DNA from: Pyrinomonadaceae bacterium
Lineage (GTDB): Bacteria > Acidobacteriota > Blastocatellia > Pyrinomonadales > Pyrinomonadaceae
Length of the DNA: 34,080 bases
Direction of reading: 5' to 3'
Assembly (NCBI GenBank): GCA_023717605.1
Contig: JAMQPH010000667.1
Coordinates: 1 to 34,080 of the forward strand
The translations under genes and the position numbers were made by a program. Positions 1 through 7,624 of the stretch are shown in pieces. The notes under the pieces were generated by a model, which worked only from the letters and a program-made list of their open reading frames with translations, made no database searches and was not told where the DNA came from. Numbering within the stretch: position 1 is the stretch's first letter; each line of letters begins with the position of its first letter.

Positions 1-23
1 GCATTAGATGCTGGAATCCGGCA

Positions 24-183
24 GCGGCTTTGCCGGATCCCTTGCGGAAAGGCTCTGCCTTTCCAGCGTACGTTTAAAATTGAAGGCTACGCCTGTTTAG
101 TCACCGAGGCGTAGCCTCAAGAATTTCTGAGGGAGCGCCGCCGGAAAGCCAGAGGCTTTCCGCAAGGGGTGCGGCGAAGCCGC
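24..183. repeat. REP-like inverted repeat, two 45-bp arms
   Basis: Arms at 24-68 and 139-183 are inverted copies that match at 39 of 45 positions. Each arm holds its own hairpin: an 8-bp stem with a TCT loop starting GGAAAG and ending CTTTCC. One stem pair is G-C in the left arm and C-G in the right arm, which is a compensatory change. The left arm is also overlapped by a second hairpin at 16-38. The element lies just downstream of ileS, which is read leftwards, so it would be in the ileS 3' UTR. It resembles REP/BIME elements in design; I do not recognise the family. Confidence 0.75.
80..120 (-). terminator. candidate terminator downstream of ileS
   Basis: An imperfect inverted repeat (80-94 against 107-120, one bulged base, loop of 12) sits at the centre of the REP-like element. 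Read on the minus strand, the stem is followed by a T-rich run (TTCAATTTTAAA). It is about 95 bases past the ileS stop. The T-run is interrupted, so termination is only plausible. Confidence 0.45.
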
Positions 184-184
184 G

Positions 185-222
185 AGTAGCGAACTAAACA
201 CCAAGTAGCGAACTAAACACCC
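185..222. repeat. 19-bp tandem duplication at the ileS 3' end
   Basis: Two 19-bp units (185-203 and 204-222) differ only at the last base. The right-hand unit contains the ileS stop codon (213-215), and the left-hand unit repeats the same bases downstream of it. This looks like a recent slippage duplication. Its presence leaves the ileS reading frame unchanged. Confidence 0.85.
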
Positions 223-3200
223 TCACGCTCAATTTCTTCCAACGCCGCCACGCAACGCTCGCAAACCGTCGGATACCGTGTCGATTCCCCTACGCGAGGC
301 GAATAGTTCCAGCAACGCTCGCATTTCTCGCCGGCTGCGGGATGGATCTCGATTACCACGCCGCTTGCGCCATCTTCCGACGCCAGCACATCTACCTGCG
401 AGACGATGAAGATGTAGCGAAGCTGATCTTTGTATCGTTCAAGCAGTTCGTAGGCGCTACCCGCCGCCGAGATTGCCACACGTGCCTCCAACGAGCTACC
501 AATGAGCTTTCCGATCCTTGATTCTTCCAGGGCCCGGAGGACCTCCTCGCGGATTTCAAAAAGTCGTTCCCAATCTGAGAGCACCCCGGAATCGGTTTGC
601 TGGTTCACATCGGGAAACGTGCCCAGATGTACCAATGCTGACCGTTTTTTGGTTTCGTCCGCCGGCAGATTTTCCCAGATCTCGTCTGCCGTAAACGCGA
701 GTATCGGAGCCAACATGAGCGCGAGCGATTCGGCGATCCGGTAAAGGGCCGTCTGCGCAGAGCGACGCGCGGGATTTCGGGGCGCAAAGGTATACAGTCG
801 ATCCTTGATGATGTCGAAGTAGCGCGCTGAAAGTGTAACCGTGGAGAAATTGTAAAGCGTGTGATAGACCGTGTGAAACTCGTAGGCTTTATACGCTTCG
901 CGAACTTTTCGAATCAAAGCATCAAGCTCGGCCAGCGCCCACCGGTCAATCTCCAGAAGCTCGTCTTCAGTAACGCTGTCGCGTGCAGGATCAAAACCGT
1001 GGAGATTGCCCAGCGCGAAGCGAGCAGTATTGCGCAGTTTGCGATATCCATCTGTGACGCGCTGCAGTATTTCCGCCGAGCAACGCATATCGTCGAAATA
1101 ATTTGAGGACGCACACCATAAACGCAGGATTTCCGCACCCGACTCCTTGATGACTTCATCTGGCGGCACCGCATTGCCCGCCGACTTGTGCATTGCCTTG
1201 CCCTGCGCATCCACCGTCCAACCATGAGTAAGCACGGTTTTATAGGGGGCCCGGTCGTGCACGGCCAGTCCCACCATAAGTGATGAATTGAACCAGCCGC
1301 GAAACTGATCGCCACCTTCGATGTACACGTCAGCCGGCCATTGCAACTCCTGGCGATGTTCCAGAACGGCAATTGACGAGGCGCCACTATCGAACCAAAC
1401 GTCAAGAATATCTGTCTCTTTAATCCACTCGTCCGCACCACACCTCTTACACGTGTAGCCTTCCGGCAAAAGCTCGCGCGCCTCGCGCGTGTACCAGGCA
1501 TCGGCTGACTCGCGTTCAAACACGTCTGCAACGTTGTTTATGATTTGAGGGTCCGCCACCGCCTCGTTGCACTTAGCGCAGTAGAACACGGGAATGGAGA
1601 CTCCCCAGACGCGCTGACGCGAGACGCACCAATCCGTCCGGCCCTCGAACATGTTGCGCATCCGCTCTTCGCCCCAGGAGGGAAGCCATTCAACACGTTC
1701 GATCTCTCGCAAGGCAGCTTCCCTGAGCGAAGCGGGGGAGGCTGAAGTCGCGTCCGAGAAGTTCTCCGTGAAGTTGGTACGGTCACGACCATCTTCGTCT
1801 CGCTCAACCACTGGCCCACCAGCCCTGTCCATGGAAATGAACCACTGCGGCGTGGCCCTGAAGATCACCGGATTCTTGCAGCGCCAGCAATGCGGGTAAC
1901 GGTGCTCGTAGTTTTCGGTGAACAGCAGTACATCGCGTTCGCGCATGAATTCCACAATCCGAGGATTGGCTTCGAAGACATTCTGACCGGCAAAGTGCTC
2001 GACTTCCGGCGTGAAGTGACCGGCGTTGTCCACCGGGCAGTAGATTTCAAGACCGTAGCGCTTACCGATTACAAAGTCGTCGTGCCCGTGGCCAGGCGCG
2101 GTGTGCACACAGCCCGTGCCTGCCTTGCTGGTGACTTTTTTCTCTCTCGCCTCTCTAACGTCCAGTTCGACTTCGGCGTCAGCCTCGCCGCCTAGCGTCA
2201 CGTGTTCTCCCACCATCAGGAGCGATACGCGATCAAGCCAGGCATGACGGCATTCGAGTCGATCGAGCTTGATGCCGGGAAAGCGCGCCAGCACCTTGGG
2301 CGCGACACGATCCCCATTTCCATCGAGTTCGCCCAGATCGCATTTGCTGGCCACGTACTCGAGTAGTTCACTGGCCACAATATAAACCTCATCCCCATGC
2401 TCGAACGCCACGTACTCGAAATCCGGATGCACGGCGATGCCGAGATTGGCGGGAAGCGTCCAGGGCGTCGTGGTCCAGATCAGCACGAACACTTTGCGGC
2501 CTGCCAGTGCCGGATCGATTAACGCCGGATCGCTGCGCAAAGGAAACTTGACGTAAACCGAAGGTCTCGTGTGCTGGTGATACTCGACTTCGGCTTCGGC
2601 AAGCGCTGTTTGATCGTGAATGCACCAGTAAACGGGCCGCGCACCTTTGTACACGTAACCACGTTCGACGAAGCGGCCGAAGAGACGCGCCGTTTCCGCT
2701 TCGTAGTGGTTGGACATCGTGAGATATGGATTGGTCCACTCTCCCAGAATGCCGAGTCGCTGGAAGTCTCTCGTCTGGCGTTTCAATGCCTCTGACGCGT
2801 GCTCCCGGCAGGCGCGGCGAATCGACACCGCCGGCATATTGGCTTTCTTCGCACCCAGCTTGCGGTCTACGTAGAGTTCGATAGGCAGACCGTGGCAGTC
2901 ATAACCGGGAACATAGGGCGCGTCGTAGCCCATCATCGTGCGCGATTTGACTATGAAGTCTTTCAGGATCTTGTTCATTGCCGTGCCGAGGTGGATGTCG
3001 GCATTTGCGTAGGGAGGTCCGTCGTGCAGGATGAACTTCTCCGCGCCGGAGCGGTCCTGCCGGATCATTTCGTAGAGACGAAGTTCGGACCACTTTTTTA
3101 GACGCGCCACTTCACTCTGAGCGAGGTTGGCCTTCTGCGAGAAAGCAGTCTTCGGCAGGTTGATGGTCTTTTTCAGATCGAGCGGGGTTTCAGTGGACAT
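213..3200 (-). CDS. ileS: isoleucyl-tRNA synthetase
   Basis: Class Ia cytoplasmic aminoacyl-tRNA synthetase that charges tRNA-Ile with isoleucine and edits valine. At 995 residues it is in the usual range for bacterial IleRS. The N-terminal catalytic signature PPYANADIHLG is at residues 62-72, followed by the conserved YVPGYDCHGLPIE block. A CP1 editing insertion and the tryptophan-rich WCVSRQRVWG motif follow. The KMSKS loop reads KAMHKSAGN. The last ~35 residues carry a CxxC...CxxC zinc site (CERCWNYSP, then CERC). Two signature positions differ from the textbook forms: HLGT instead of HIGH, and HKS within the KMSKS loop; both variants keep the active-site Lys and Ser. The ATG start at 3200 precedes the canonical N-terminus. 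A terminator at 3281-3314 separates it from the upstream coiled-coil gene, so it probably has its own promoter. Confidence 0.97.
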   Translation of the reverse strand: MSTETPLDLKKTINLPKTAFSQKANLAQSEVARLKKWSELRLYEMIRQDRSGAEKFILHDGPPYANADIHLGTAMNKILKDFIVKSRTMMGYDAPYVPGYDCHGLPIELYVDRKLGAKKANMPAVSIRRACREHASEALKRQTRDFQRLGILGEWTNPYLTMSNHYEAETARLFGRFVERGYVYKGARPVYWCIHDQTALAEAEVEYHQHTRPSVYVKFPLRSDPALIDPALAGRKVFVLIWTTTPWTLPANLGIAVHPDFEYVAFEHGDEVYIVASELLEYVASKCDLGELDGNGDRVAPKVLARFPGIKLDRLECRHAWLDRVSLLMVGEHVTLGGEADAEVELDVREAREKKVTSKAGTGCVHTAPGHGHDDFVIGKRYGLEIYCPVDNAGHFTPEVEHFAGQNVFEANPRIVEFMRERDVLLFTENYEHRYPHCWRCKNPVIFRATPQWFISMDRAGGPVVERDEDGRDRTNFTENFSDATSASPASLREAALREIERVEWLPSWGEERMRNMFEGRTDWCVSRQRVWGVSIPVFYCAKCNEAVADPQIINNVADVFERESADAWYTREARELLPEGYTCKRCGADEWIKETDILDVWFDSGASSIAVLEHRQELQWPADVYIEGGDQFRGWFNSSLMVGLAVHDRAPYKTVLTHGWTVDAQGKAMHKSAGNAVPPDEVIKESGAEILRLWCASSNYFDDMRCSAEILQRVTDGYRKLRNTARFALGNLHGFDPARDSVTEDELLEIDRWALAELDALIRKVREAYKAYEFHTVYHTLYNFSTVTLSARYFDIIKDRLYTFAPRNPARRSAQTALYRIAESLALMLAPILAFTADEIWENLPADETKKRSALVHLGTFPDVNQQTDSGVLSDWERLFEIREEVLRALEESRIGKLIGSSLEARVAISAAGSAYELLERYKDQLRYIFIVSQVDVLASEDGASGVVIEIHPAAGEKCERCWNYSPRVGESTRYPTVCERCVAALEEIEREGV

Positions 3201-3280
3201 AGTTAAATTTGTCAGGTGTCAACAATACTAACAGGAGAACTGCGTGCGCGCCAAAATAGGCGGAAGCCATGAAAACTAAA

Positions 3281-3314
3281 AACCCGAACCATTCTCGGTG
3301 AGATGGTTCGGGTT
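3281..3314 (-). terminator. Rho-independent terminator
   Basis: A perfect 12-bp stem (3281-3292 against 3303-3314) with a 10-nt loop. On the minus strand it is followed directly by TTTTTAGTTTT. It lies about 27 bases beyond the stop of the coiled-coil gene at 3341 and upstream of ileS, so it ends transcription from the YtxH/coiled-coil pair. Confidence 0.85.
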
Positions 3315-3340
3315 CCAGGTGAACTACTGAGGTGGGTTGA

Positions 3341-3910
3341 TCAGCCGATGAACATCTCATCTTCTCCGTATATCTGATTAACGGGCTTCGGCGCGGGCGC
3401 CACCAGAACTTCGAGGCCGCGGCGGAAGCCCGCCATAATCGCCGCCAGCTCACGCGCCGGCCCGATGACCTTCGTCTGAATGAAATCCGTAGTCGAAGCA
3501 ATTTGCCGATGGGTATTGTCAATGGTCCGGCTGACTAGTTCCACCTTGTCGCGAGCCTGGTGGGCACCCTCGCTAACCATCTGCTTCAACTCACCCACTT
3601 CGCCCTTGACTATGGCGAGCGATTCGGAGAAGTGCATGGTGGCTGTAGAGAGATGGTTGGACATGACATTGAACTGTTCAGCGATTTGCCTCCCCTGGAC
3701 GGCGATCTGTTTTCCCTGTTCGCTCATCACGGTGACTCTCTCGACGAGTGGCTCGAGTTTCTCTTCCAGCCGGTTAACCGACTTGACCGCGCGATTCACA
3801 AACACAGCAATTGAGACCATCGCCAGAGCGATCACGATGAAGGACAGAGCGATAACTACCATCACCCAGAACATCGGATCGTTCGTATTGATCTGCAGAG
3901 CGAGAAGCAT
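3341..3910 (-). CDS. membrane-anchored coiled-coil protein (DUF948-like)
   Basis: A 189 aa protein with one strong N-terminal membrane segment (about residues 13-37, MFWVMVVIALSF onward), then a long amphipathic, heptad-patterned helical region with many Glu, Gln and Val residues (about 40-150) and a short C-terminal tail. The layout (single anchor, cytoplasmic coiled coil) resembles the DUF948 family of small Gram-positive and acidobacterial proteins, whose role is unknown. It lies directly downstream of the YtxH-like gene, and such proteins are often neighbours. Its start codon abuts a heptamer inverted repeat (3913-3995), so no normal ribosome-binding site is visible. Met13 (3874) is an alternative start that would remove residues before the membrane segment. 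Family assignment is by architecture only. Confidence 0.6.
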   Translation of the reverse strand: MLLALQINTNDPMFWVMVVIALSFIVIALAMVSIAVFVNRAVKSVNRLEEKLEPLVERVTVMSEQGKQIAVQGRQIAEQFNVMSNHLSTATMHFSESLAIVKGEVGELKQMVSEGAHQARDKVELVSRTIDNTHRQIASTTDFIQTKVIGPARELAAIMAGFRRGLEVLVAPAPKPVNQIYGEDEMFIG

Positions 3911-3912
3911 AA

Positions 3913-3995
3913 GATTGCCGATTTCCGATTGCCAATTGCCGATTAATTGTTCATCCGTGGAGTTACTTCAAATCGGCAATTGGCAATCGGCAATC
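3913..3995. repeat. inverted repeat built of GATTGCC-type heptamers
   Basis: The left arm (3913-3944) is a run of 7-nt units of the type GATTGCC, with variants GATTTCC and AATTGCC. The right arm (3971-3995) is its reverse complement but one heptamer shorter. The loop is about 26 nt. It fills the gap between the YtxH-like stop (4006) and the coiled-coil start (3910), and would form a long hairpin in a shared transcript. Confidence 0.85.
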
Positions 3996-4005
3996 AAAAA
4001 TGCCT

Positions 4006-4440
4006 TTAGTTGGTTGTCTCGTCGTATTTCGGGGCGGCTTCCATTCTGCCCGACAATTCGGTCTTCCGTTTTTCTTCCTGATAGGCTTTCTTGCCGGCGT
4101 CGATAGCCGCCGCCACAGTGCCAGTCTGACGTGCCGCGGTCTCGCGGGCCGTGCGGGCCACCTCACCAACCTTCTCGGAAGCCGTTGAGTAAAGTTCAGC
4201 AGCACGTTCGCGTGTGCTCTCGTAGTACTCGCCGGCGCGGTCGCCAAGTTGCTGGGCAGCCTCGCGCGAACGGTCGATGCCCTTGCGGGTCGCCTCGGCA
4301 ATATCGCCGCGTAGTTCCTGACCAGACTTCGGTGCAAACAGGAGCGCCAGAATTGCTCCGATTCCGCCGCCAATTAAGAGATAAGTTAAACGAGCAGAGA
4401 TATTGTCACCAGTATCCCGCCGATAGTCATCACTTCCCAT
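4006..4440 (-). CDS. YtxH-like envelope protein
   Basis: A 144 aa protein with the YtxH pattern: a glycine-rich membrane segment at about residues 20-36 (YLLIGGGIGAILALLFAPKSG) followed by the hallmark APKSGQELR and a long, charged, Ala-rich helical tail (DIAEATRKGIDRSREAAQQLGDR region, shown here only in part). YtxH proteins are small stress-associated or general envelope proteins of unknown biochemical role. The ATG at 4440 is preceded by AAAGGA at good spacing. It is followed after 95 bases by the coiled-coil gene and both probably share a transcript ended at 3281-3314. A candidate promoter lies at 4518-4547. Confidence 0.85.
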   Translation of the reverse strand: MGSDDYRRDTGDNISARLTYLLIGGGIGAILALLFAPKSGQELRGDIAEATRKGIDRSREAAQQLGDRAGEYYESTRERAAELYSTASEKVGEVARTARETAARQTGTVAAAIDAGKKAYQEEKRKTELSGRMEAAPKYDETTN

Positions 4441-4517
4441 AAGGGATTCCTTTCTTCAGAAAACGAAGCCCCGTGGCCTCGTAAGTTAAGTTGATTCTTG
4501 GAAAATTCCAGCTTTTG

Positions 4518-4547
4518 ACTATAACAAATAGCGTTGGACCGGCGCAA
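4518..4547 (-). promoter_or_regulatory. candidate sigma-70 promoter for the YtxH-like gene
   Basis: On the minus strand, TTGCGC (4542-4547) and TATAGT (4518-4523) are separated by 18 nt, about 75 bases upstream of the YtxH start. The -10 matches 5 of 6 consensus positions; the -35 is weak. Confidence 0.4.
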
Positions 4548-4592
4548 CAAGGTGAATCAGAGGGGTGGCATGATCCACTAATAACAGCTTCC

Positions 4593-6758
4593 TTATTCAG
4601 AACTGCTCCGATCTTGATCGCCATTATATTGTCCAAGCTTCCGGTAGAGAGTCTTGCGGCCTATGCCCAACGCCCGGGCGGCGTGCGACTTATCGCCTTT
4701 GGTGTAGTCGAGAGTTGCTTCGATGGCCTGGCGCTCTATCTCTTCCATCGATGAGGGAACGGTAACTTCAAACGTTGTCGTGCGTCCCTCACTGGCTGCA
4801 CTTGCGCGTTCGACCTTGATGCGATCGCGTTCCTCAAGCACAGTCTTCCCAATTGCTTCCGGAAGATCCTCAAGTTCGATCTGCCGGCCTGAGGCGATTA
4901 TTACCGCGCGCTCTATGGCGTTTTCGAGTTCGCGAACGTTGCCGGCCCATTGGTAGGTCATTAAGGCTTGCAGCGCATCTTTGGAGATGCCGGAAATAAA
5001 GCGCCCGGTCTTCTGCTTGTAGTATTCGAGGAAGTGGATCACCAGTGGGTGAATGTCTTCAGGGCGGTCACGCAGGGGCGGCAACACTATGGGAAATACC
5101 GACAGCCGGTAATAGAGGTCACGGCGAAACGTGCCCAGCTCAGTTGCCCGTTCGAGGTCCACGTTAGATGCCGCAATCACCCGCACATCAGCCTTCAACA
5201 CTTCGTTTCCACCAACGCGAGTGAATTCACCATCCTGCAATACACGCAGAAGACGAACCTGCGCCGACAAACTCATCTCGCCCACTTCGTCGAGAAAAAG
5301 AGTGCCTCCATTAGCCTCTTCAAATCTTCCTCTGCGTCTCGCGCTGGCGTCGGTGAACGCACCCTTCTCGTGTCCGAATAACTCTGATTCGAGCAGCGTT
5401 TCCGGAATCGCGCCGCAGTTTAATTTGACGTAAGGATGGTTTTCGCGCCCGGAATTGTAATGGATCAAATTCGCGAGTAATTCCTTTCCGGTGCCCGATT
5501 CTCCCTGAATCAGGACGGTGGTTTGCGTGTCCGCCACGCTAAGCGCCAATTCCATCGCGCGCCGGATTGCCGCAGTCTGACCAATGATACGGTCTTCGCC
5601 ATAGCGTTCATGCAAAGCACTGCGCAAGTGCATCACTTCGGCGGAGAGTTGGTCTCGCTCCAGGGCCGTGCCGATTTGATCGGCGATGCCCTCGACCAGT
5701 GCTACCTCATGATCCTCGAACCCGTCGCGAGCTTCACTCCAGACCAGTCCCAACAGGCCAAACACATGCCCGCCGACGCGCACGGGAGCCACCAGAGCAG
5801 CGCGTCCGCCAAGAGTCGCATTGAAAATCAGTCGGAACGGGAAGGGAAGATTCTTGTCCAACAAACGAAATGTCTTTCCCTGGGCCAGCACTTCCATCGC
5901 CGCGGGAAACTCAGTCACGTCGAGCGACTGTCCGTGGGCATCAATCAATCCCTGAACGGAATCCGTGGTCGCATGAGGCGCGGCTTTGAAGGCGGCCAGG
6001 CTAATGCGTCCGCCCTTGGGATCGAGGACGCCGAGAGCTGAATAGTCAGCGCCGACGAGGGCTATGGCGCGCTCCAGAACCAGCGATGAGACTTCGCGAA
6101 AGTCGGAGCGGGCGTTAAGTGCGTTGGCGATTTCCAGCAGCGCGCGTTTCGTCTCAGCCTCGCGCTCTTTATCGGTGTAAAGTCGGGTGTACTGGTATCC
6201 GACCGCAATCTGTCGGGCGACGGACTCCAAAAAAGAAACTTCGTCATCCAGCCAAACTCGCGGGGTCCGCGTATTGTGCATTCCTACCAGGCCGAGCACG
6301 TCGTCACCGAGTACGACTGGAACGACGAGCAGAGATCGCGTTCCCAAACTCGCGGCCAAAAAGCGTACCTTCTGATCCAGGCCAGGTCTGGAAGTATCGT
6401 CAAGCCGGATGGGCTTGGTTATGTTTACGTGTTCCGAGAGTTGCTTGAGATCCAGCGGAATTACCGTGCCCAGGCTGGAAGGTACGTCAGTTGAAGCCCT
6501 CCACTCATGGCTGATTCGCAATTCACTGTGCGAAGTCAATTGAATGACATCGCAACGATCCACGTTCATCATGCGCCCCAGCTCCGAGAGGATTACGTTC
6601 AAAAACCTGTCCAGATTAATCGTGGTCGGAAAAGCCAGGGCCAGGCGAGTGATAATCGACTCACGCGCCTCGTGCATCTTAATCTTGCGCTCGAGCGAGA
6701 GGGATTGTGCAGTATCTGACATCGTAGGCAATCGAACAGCGGCAACCAGGATCAACAC
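4593..6758 (-). CDS. sigma-54-dependent activator, GAF-GAF-AAA+-Fis
   Basis: A 721 aa bacterial enhancer-binding protein. Two GAF-type sensor domains occupy about residues 45-190 and 215-365. The AAA+ domain has Walker A GESGTGKE (about 418), the sigma-54 contact loop GAFTDA (about 467) and a Walker B block ending FLDEVGEM. A C-terminal Fis-type helix-turn-helix (about 675-710) reads SHAARALGIGRKTLYRKL. It would open sigma-54 RNA polymerase promoters in response to a small ligand or redox signal sensed by the GAF domains. There is no receiver domain, so it is not a classical two-component regulator. The GTG at 6758 has AGGTGA just upstream; the ATG at 6722 (MSDTAQ) is an alternative with poorer ribosome-binding sequence. 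I found no clear -24/-12 promoter in the window, so its targets are probably elsewhere. Confidence 0.92.
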   Translation of the reverse strand: MLILVAAVRLPTMSDTAQSLSLERKIKMHEARESIITRLALAFPTTINLDRFLNVILSELGRMMNVDRCDVIQLTSHSELRISHEWRASTDVPSSLGTVIPLDLKQLSEHVNITKPIRLDDTSRPGLDQKVRFLAASLGTRSLLVVPVVLGDDVLGLVGMHNTRTPRVWLDDEVSFLESVARQIAVGYQYTRLYTDKEREAETKRALLEIANALNARSDFREVSSLVLERAIALVGADYSALGVLDPKGGRISLAAFKAAPHATTDSVQGLIDAHGQSLDVTEFPAAMEVLAQGKTFRLLDKNLPFPFRLIFNATLGGRAALVAPVRVGGHVFGLLGLVWSEARDGFEDHEVALVEGIADQIGTALERDQLSAEVMHLRSALHERYGEDRIIGQTAAIRRAMELALSVADTQTTVLIQGESGTGKELLANLIHYNSGRENHPYVKLNCGAIPETLLESELFGHEKGAFTDASARRRGRFEEANGGTLFLDEVGEMSLSAQVRLLRVLQDGEFTRVGGNEVLKADVRVIAASNVDLERATELGTFRRDLYYRLSVFPIVLPPLRDRPEDIHPLVIHFLEYYKQKTGRFISGISKDALQALMTYQWAGNVRELENAIERAVIIASGRQIELEDLPEAIGKTVLEERDRIKVERASAASEGRTTTFEVTVPSSMEEIERQAIEATLDYTKGDKSHAARALGIGRKTLYRKLGQYNGDQDRSSSE

Positions 6759-6945
6759 TAATCACCTGATCTAAAATCCGAGGGCCCGCTCCTGAGCGCG
6801 GATCATAACGAACCGGAGATGAAGTTGCAAAGCACATTTGATTCAAGCCAGAGACATTTGCAGGTTGGGAGGGGGCATTTTCCATTTTCCATTCGTCATT
6901 TCTCATTTTTTCATTGCAAGAACATCTAAGGAAGAACGCATCCAA

Positions 6946-7053
6946 ATGCTCTCGAAGCGCAACAACCGAGAGATTCAGAAGATGGCGACGGCCCCAACTG
7001 AAGTCGCCCCTAAGAAACGATCACCGCGCCTAAGAAACGATCACCGCGCTTAA
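6946..7053 (+). CDS. candidate 35 aa basic small protein
   Basis: A short reading frame between the two arms of the heptamer inverted pair. It starts with ATG 11 bases after AAGGAAG and encodes a very basic peptide (MLSKRNNREIQK... ending RNDHRA) with about one third Lys/Arg. Its 3' half lies in a 20-bp tandem repeat, so the C-terminus may simply reflect repeat sequence. I do not recognise it. Translation is possible but unproven. Confidence 0.25.
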   Translation: MLSKRNNREIQKMATAPTEVAPKKRSPRLRNDHRA

Positions 7054-7073
7054 TAAACGATCACAACGATCAC
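7011..7073. repeat. 20-bp tandem repeat, three units
   Basis: Units 7011-7030 and 7031-7050 are identical but for the last base (TAAGAAACGATCACCGCG core). The third (7051-7070) is degenerate and contains a further AACGATCAC duplication. The array sits inside the heptamer inverted pair. Confidence 0.85.
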
Positions 7074-7183
7074 TTAGCCGCCGAATAGACGAGTTCTTGC
7101 AATGACCAATGAGAAATGTCAAATGATATATGGAAAATGAACCGCTTCCCCCGCAATTACCCGGGCCCTAACCAAAGCTCACA

Positions 7184-7212
7184 TTGCAAGGCCGTGAGAC
7201 GGCCCGTATAAT
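7184..7212 (+). promoter_or_regulatory. sigma-70 promoter with palindromic spacer
   Basis: TTGCAA (7184-7189) and a perfect TATAAT (7207-7212) are 17 nt apart, about 40 bases upstream of the FmdB start. The spacer contains a 15-bp dyad, GGCCGT GAG ACGGCC (7190-7204), placed where a repressor or a spacer-binding activator could act. Confidence 0.7.
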
Positions 7213-7253
7213 TCCCCGAGCGATCTATTCGCCCGACGGAGTACCAGAGACCT

Positions 7254-7604
7254 ATGCCCATATACGAGTTCGAGTGTCAGAGATGTAAGGCACATAAGGA
7301 AGTCTTTCAGAAGATGAGCGATAAACCGCCCACCAAGTGTGACAAGTGTGGTGGCCGTTTAGAAAAGCTAGTTTCAGCCTCGGCGATACAGTTCAAGGGC
7401 TCCGGGTGGTATGTGACCGATTATGCCGGTAACGGCAAGAAGGCCGCGGAGAAGGCCGAATCTGAGGCAGCCGGCGCCAGCGACAAGGCTCCCGACAGCG
7501 ATAAGAAAGACTCAAAAAGGGCCGACAGGAAATCAAAAGATAACTCCCCGTCAAAGAAAACTTCCGAAAAAGCTTCATCAACAAAAGCCTCAACTGGTGA
7601 TTGA
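7254..7604 (+). CDS. FmdB-family zinc ribbon protein
   Basis: A 116 aa protein. Residues 1-60 are a FmdB/CxxC zinc ribbon: MPIYEFECQRC at the N-terminus with Cys8 and Cys11, then CDKC (Cys29 and Cys32), and a GSGWYVTDY motif typical of the family. The family was first named as putative regulators in formamidase/amidase operons; its members are mostly uncharacterised. The C-terminal half is a low-complexity tail rich in Lys, Ser, Asp and Ala, probably disordered. It is followed after 20 bases by the VWFA gene, so the two are likely cotranscribed from the promoter at 7184-7212. Confidence 0.9.
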   Translation: MPIYEFECQRCKAHKEVFQKMSDKPPTKCDKCGGRLEKLVSASAIQFKGSGWYVTDYAGNGKKAAEKAESEAAGASDKAPDSDKKDSKRADRKSKDNSPSKKTSEKASSTKASTGD

Positions 7605-7624
7605 AGCGTCAATAACATGAACTG

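Larger units (their letters stand above)
6876..7140. repeat. inverted pair of CATT-type heptamer arrays
   Basis: The left array (6876-6917) consists of 7-nt units beginning CATT (for example CATTTTC, CATTCGT, CATTTCT). The right array (7092-7140) is the reverse complement of the same kind of sequence. Both inner ends share CATTGCAAGAAC, so homology runs past the heptamers. The right arm is nearly identical to an arm at 31963-32002. The pair encloses about 170 bp in the divergent spacer between the sigma-54 activator and the FmdB gene. Confidence 0.85.

Noticed and set aside
914-1531. A 205-codon minus-strand frame inside ileS
   Set aside because: It overlaps ileS in another phase, its composition is Arg/Ser-rich shadow sequence, and ileS is fully supported.
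5523-6041. A 172-codon plus-strand frame inside the sigma-54 activator
   Set aside because: Antisense shadow of the GAF and AAA+ domains.
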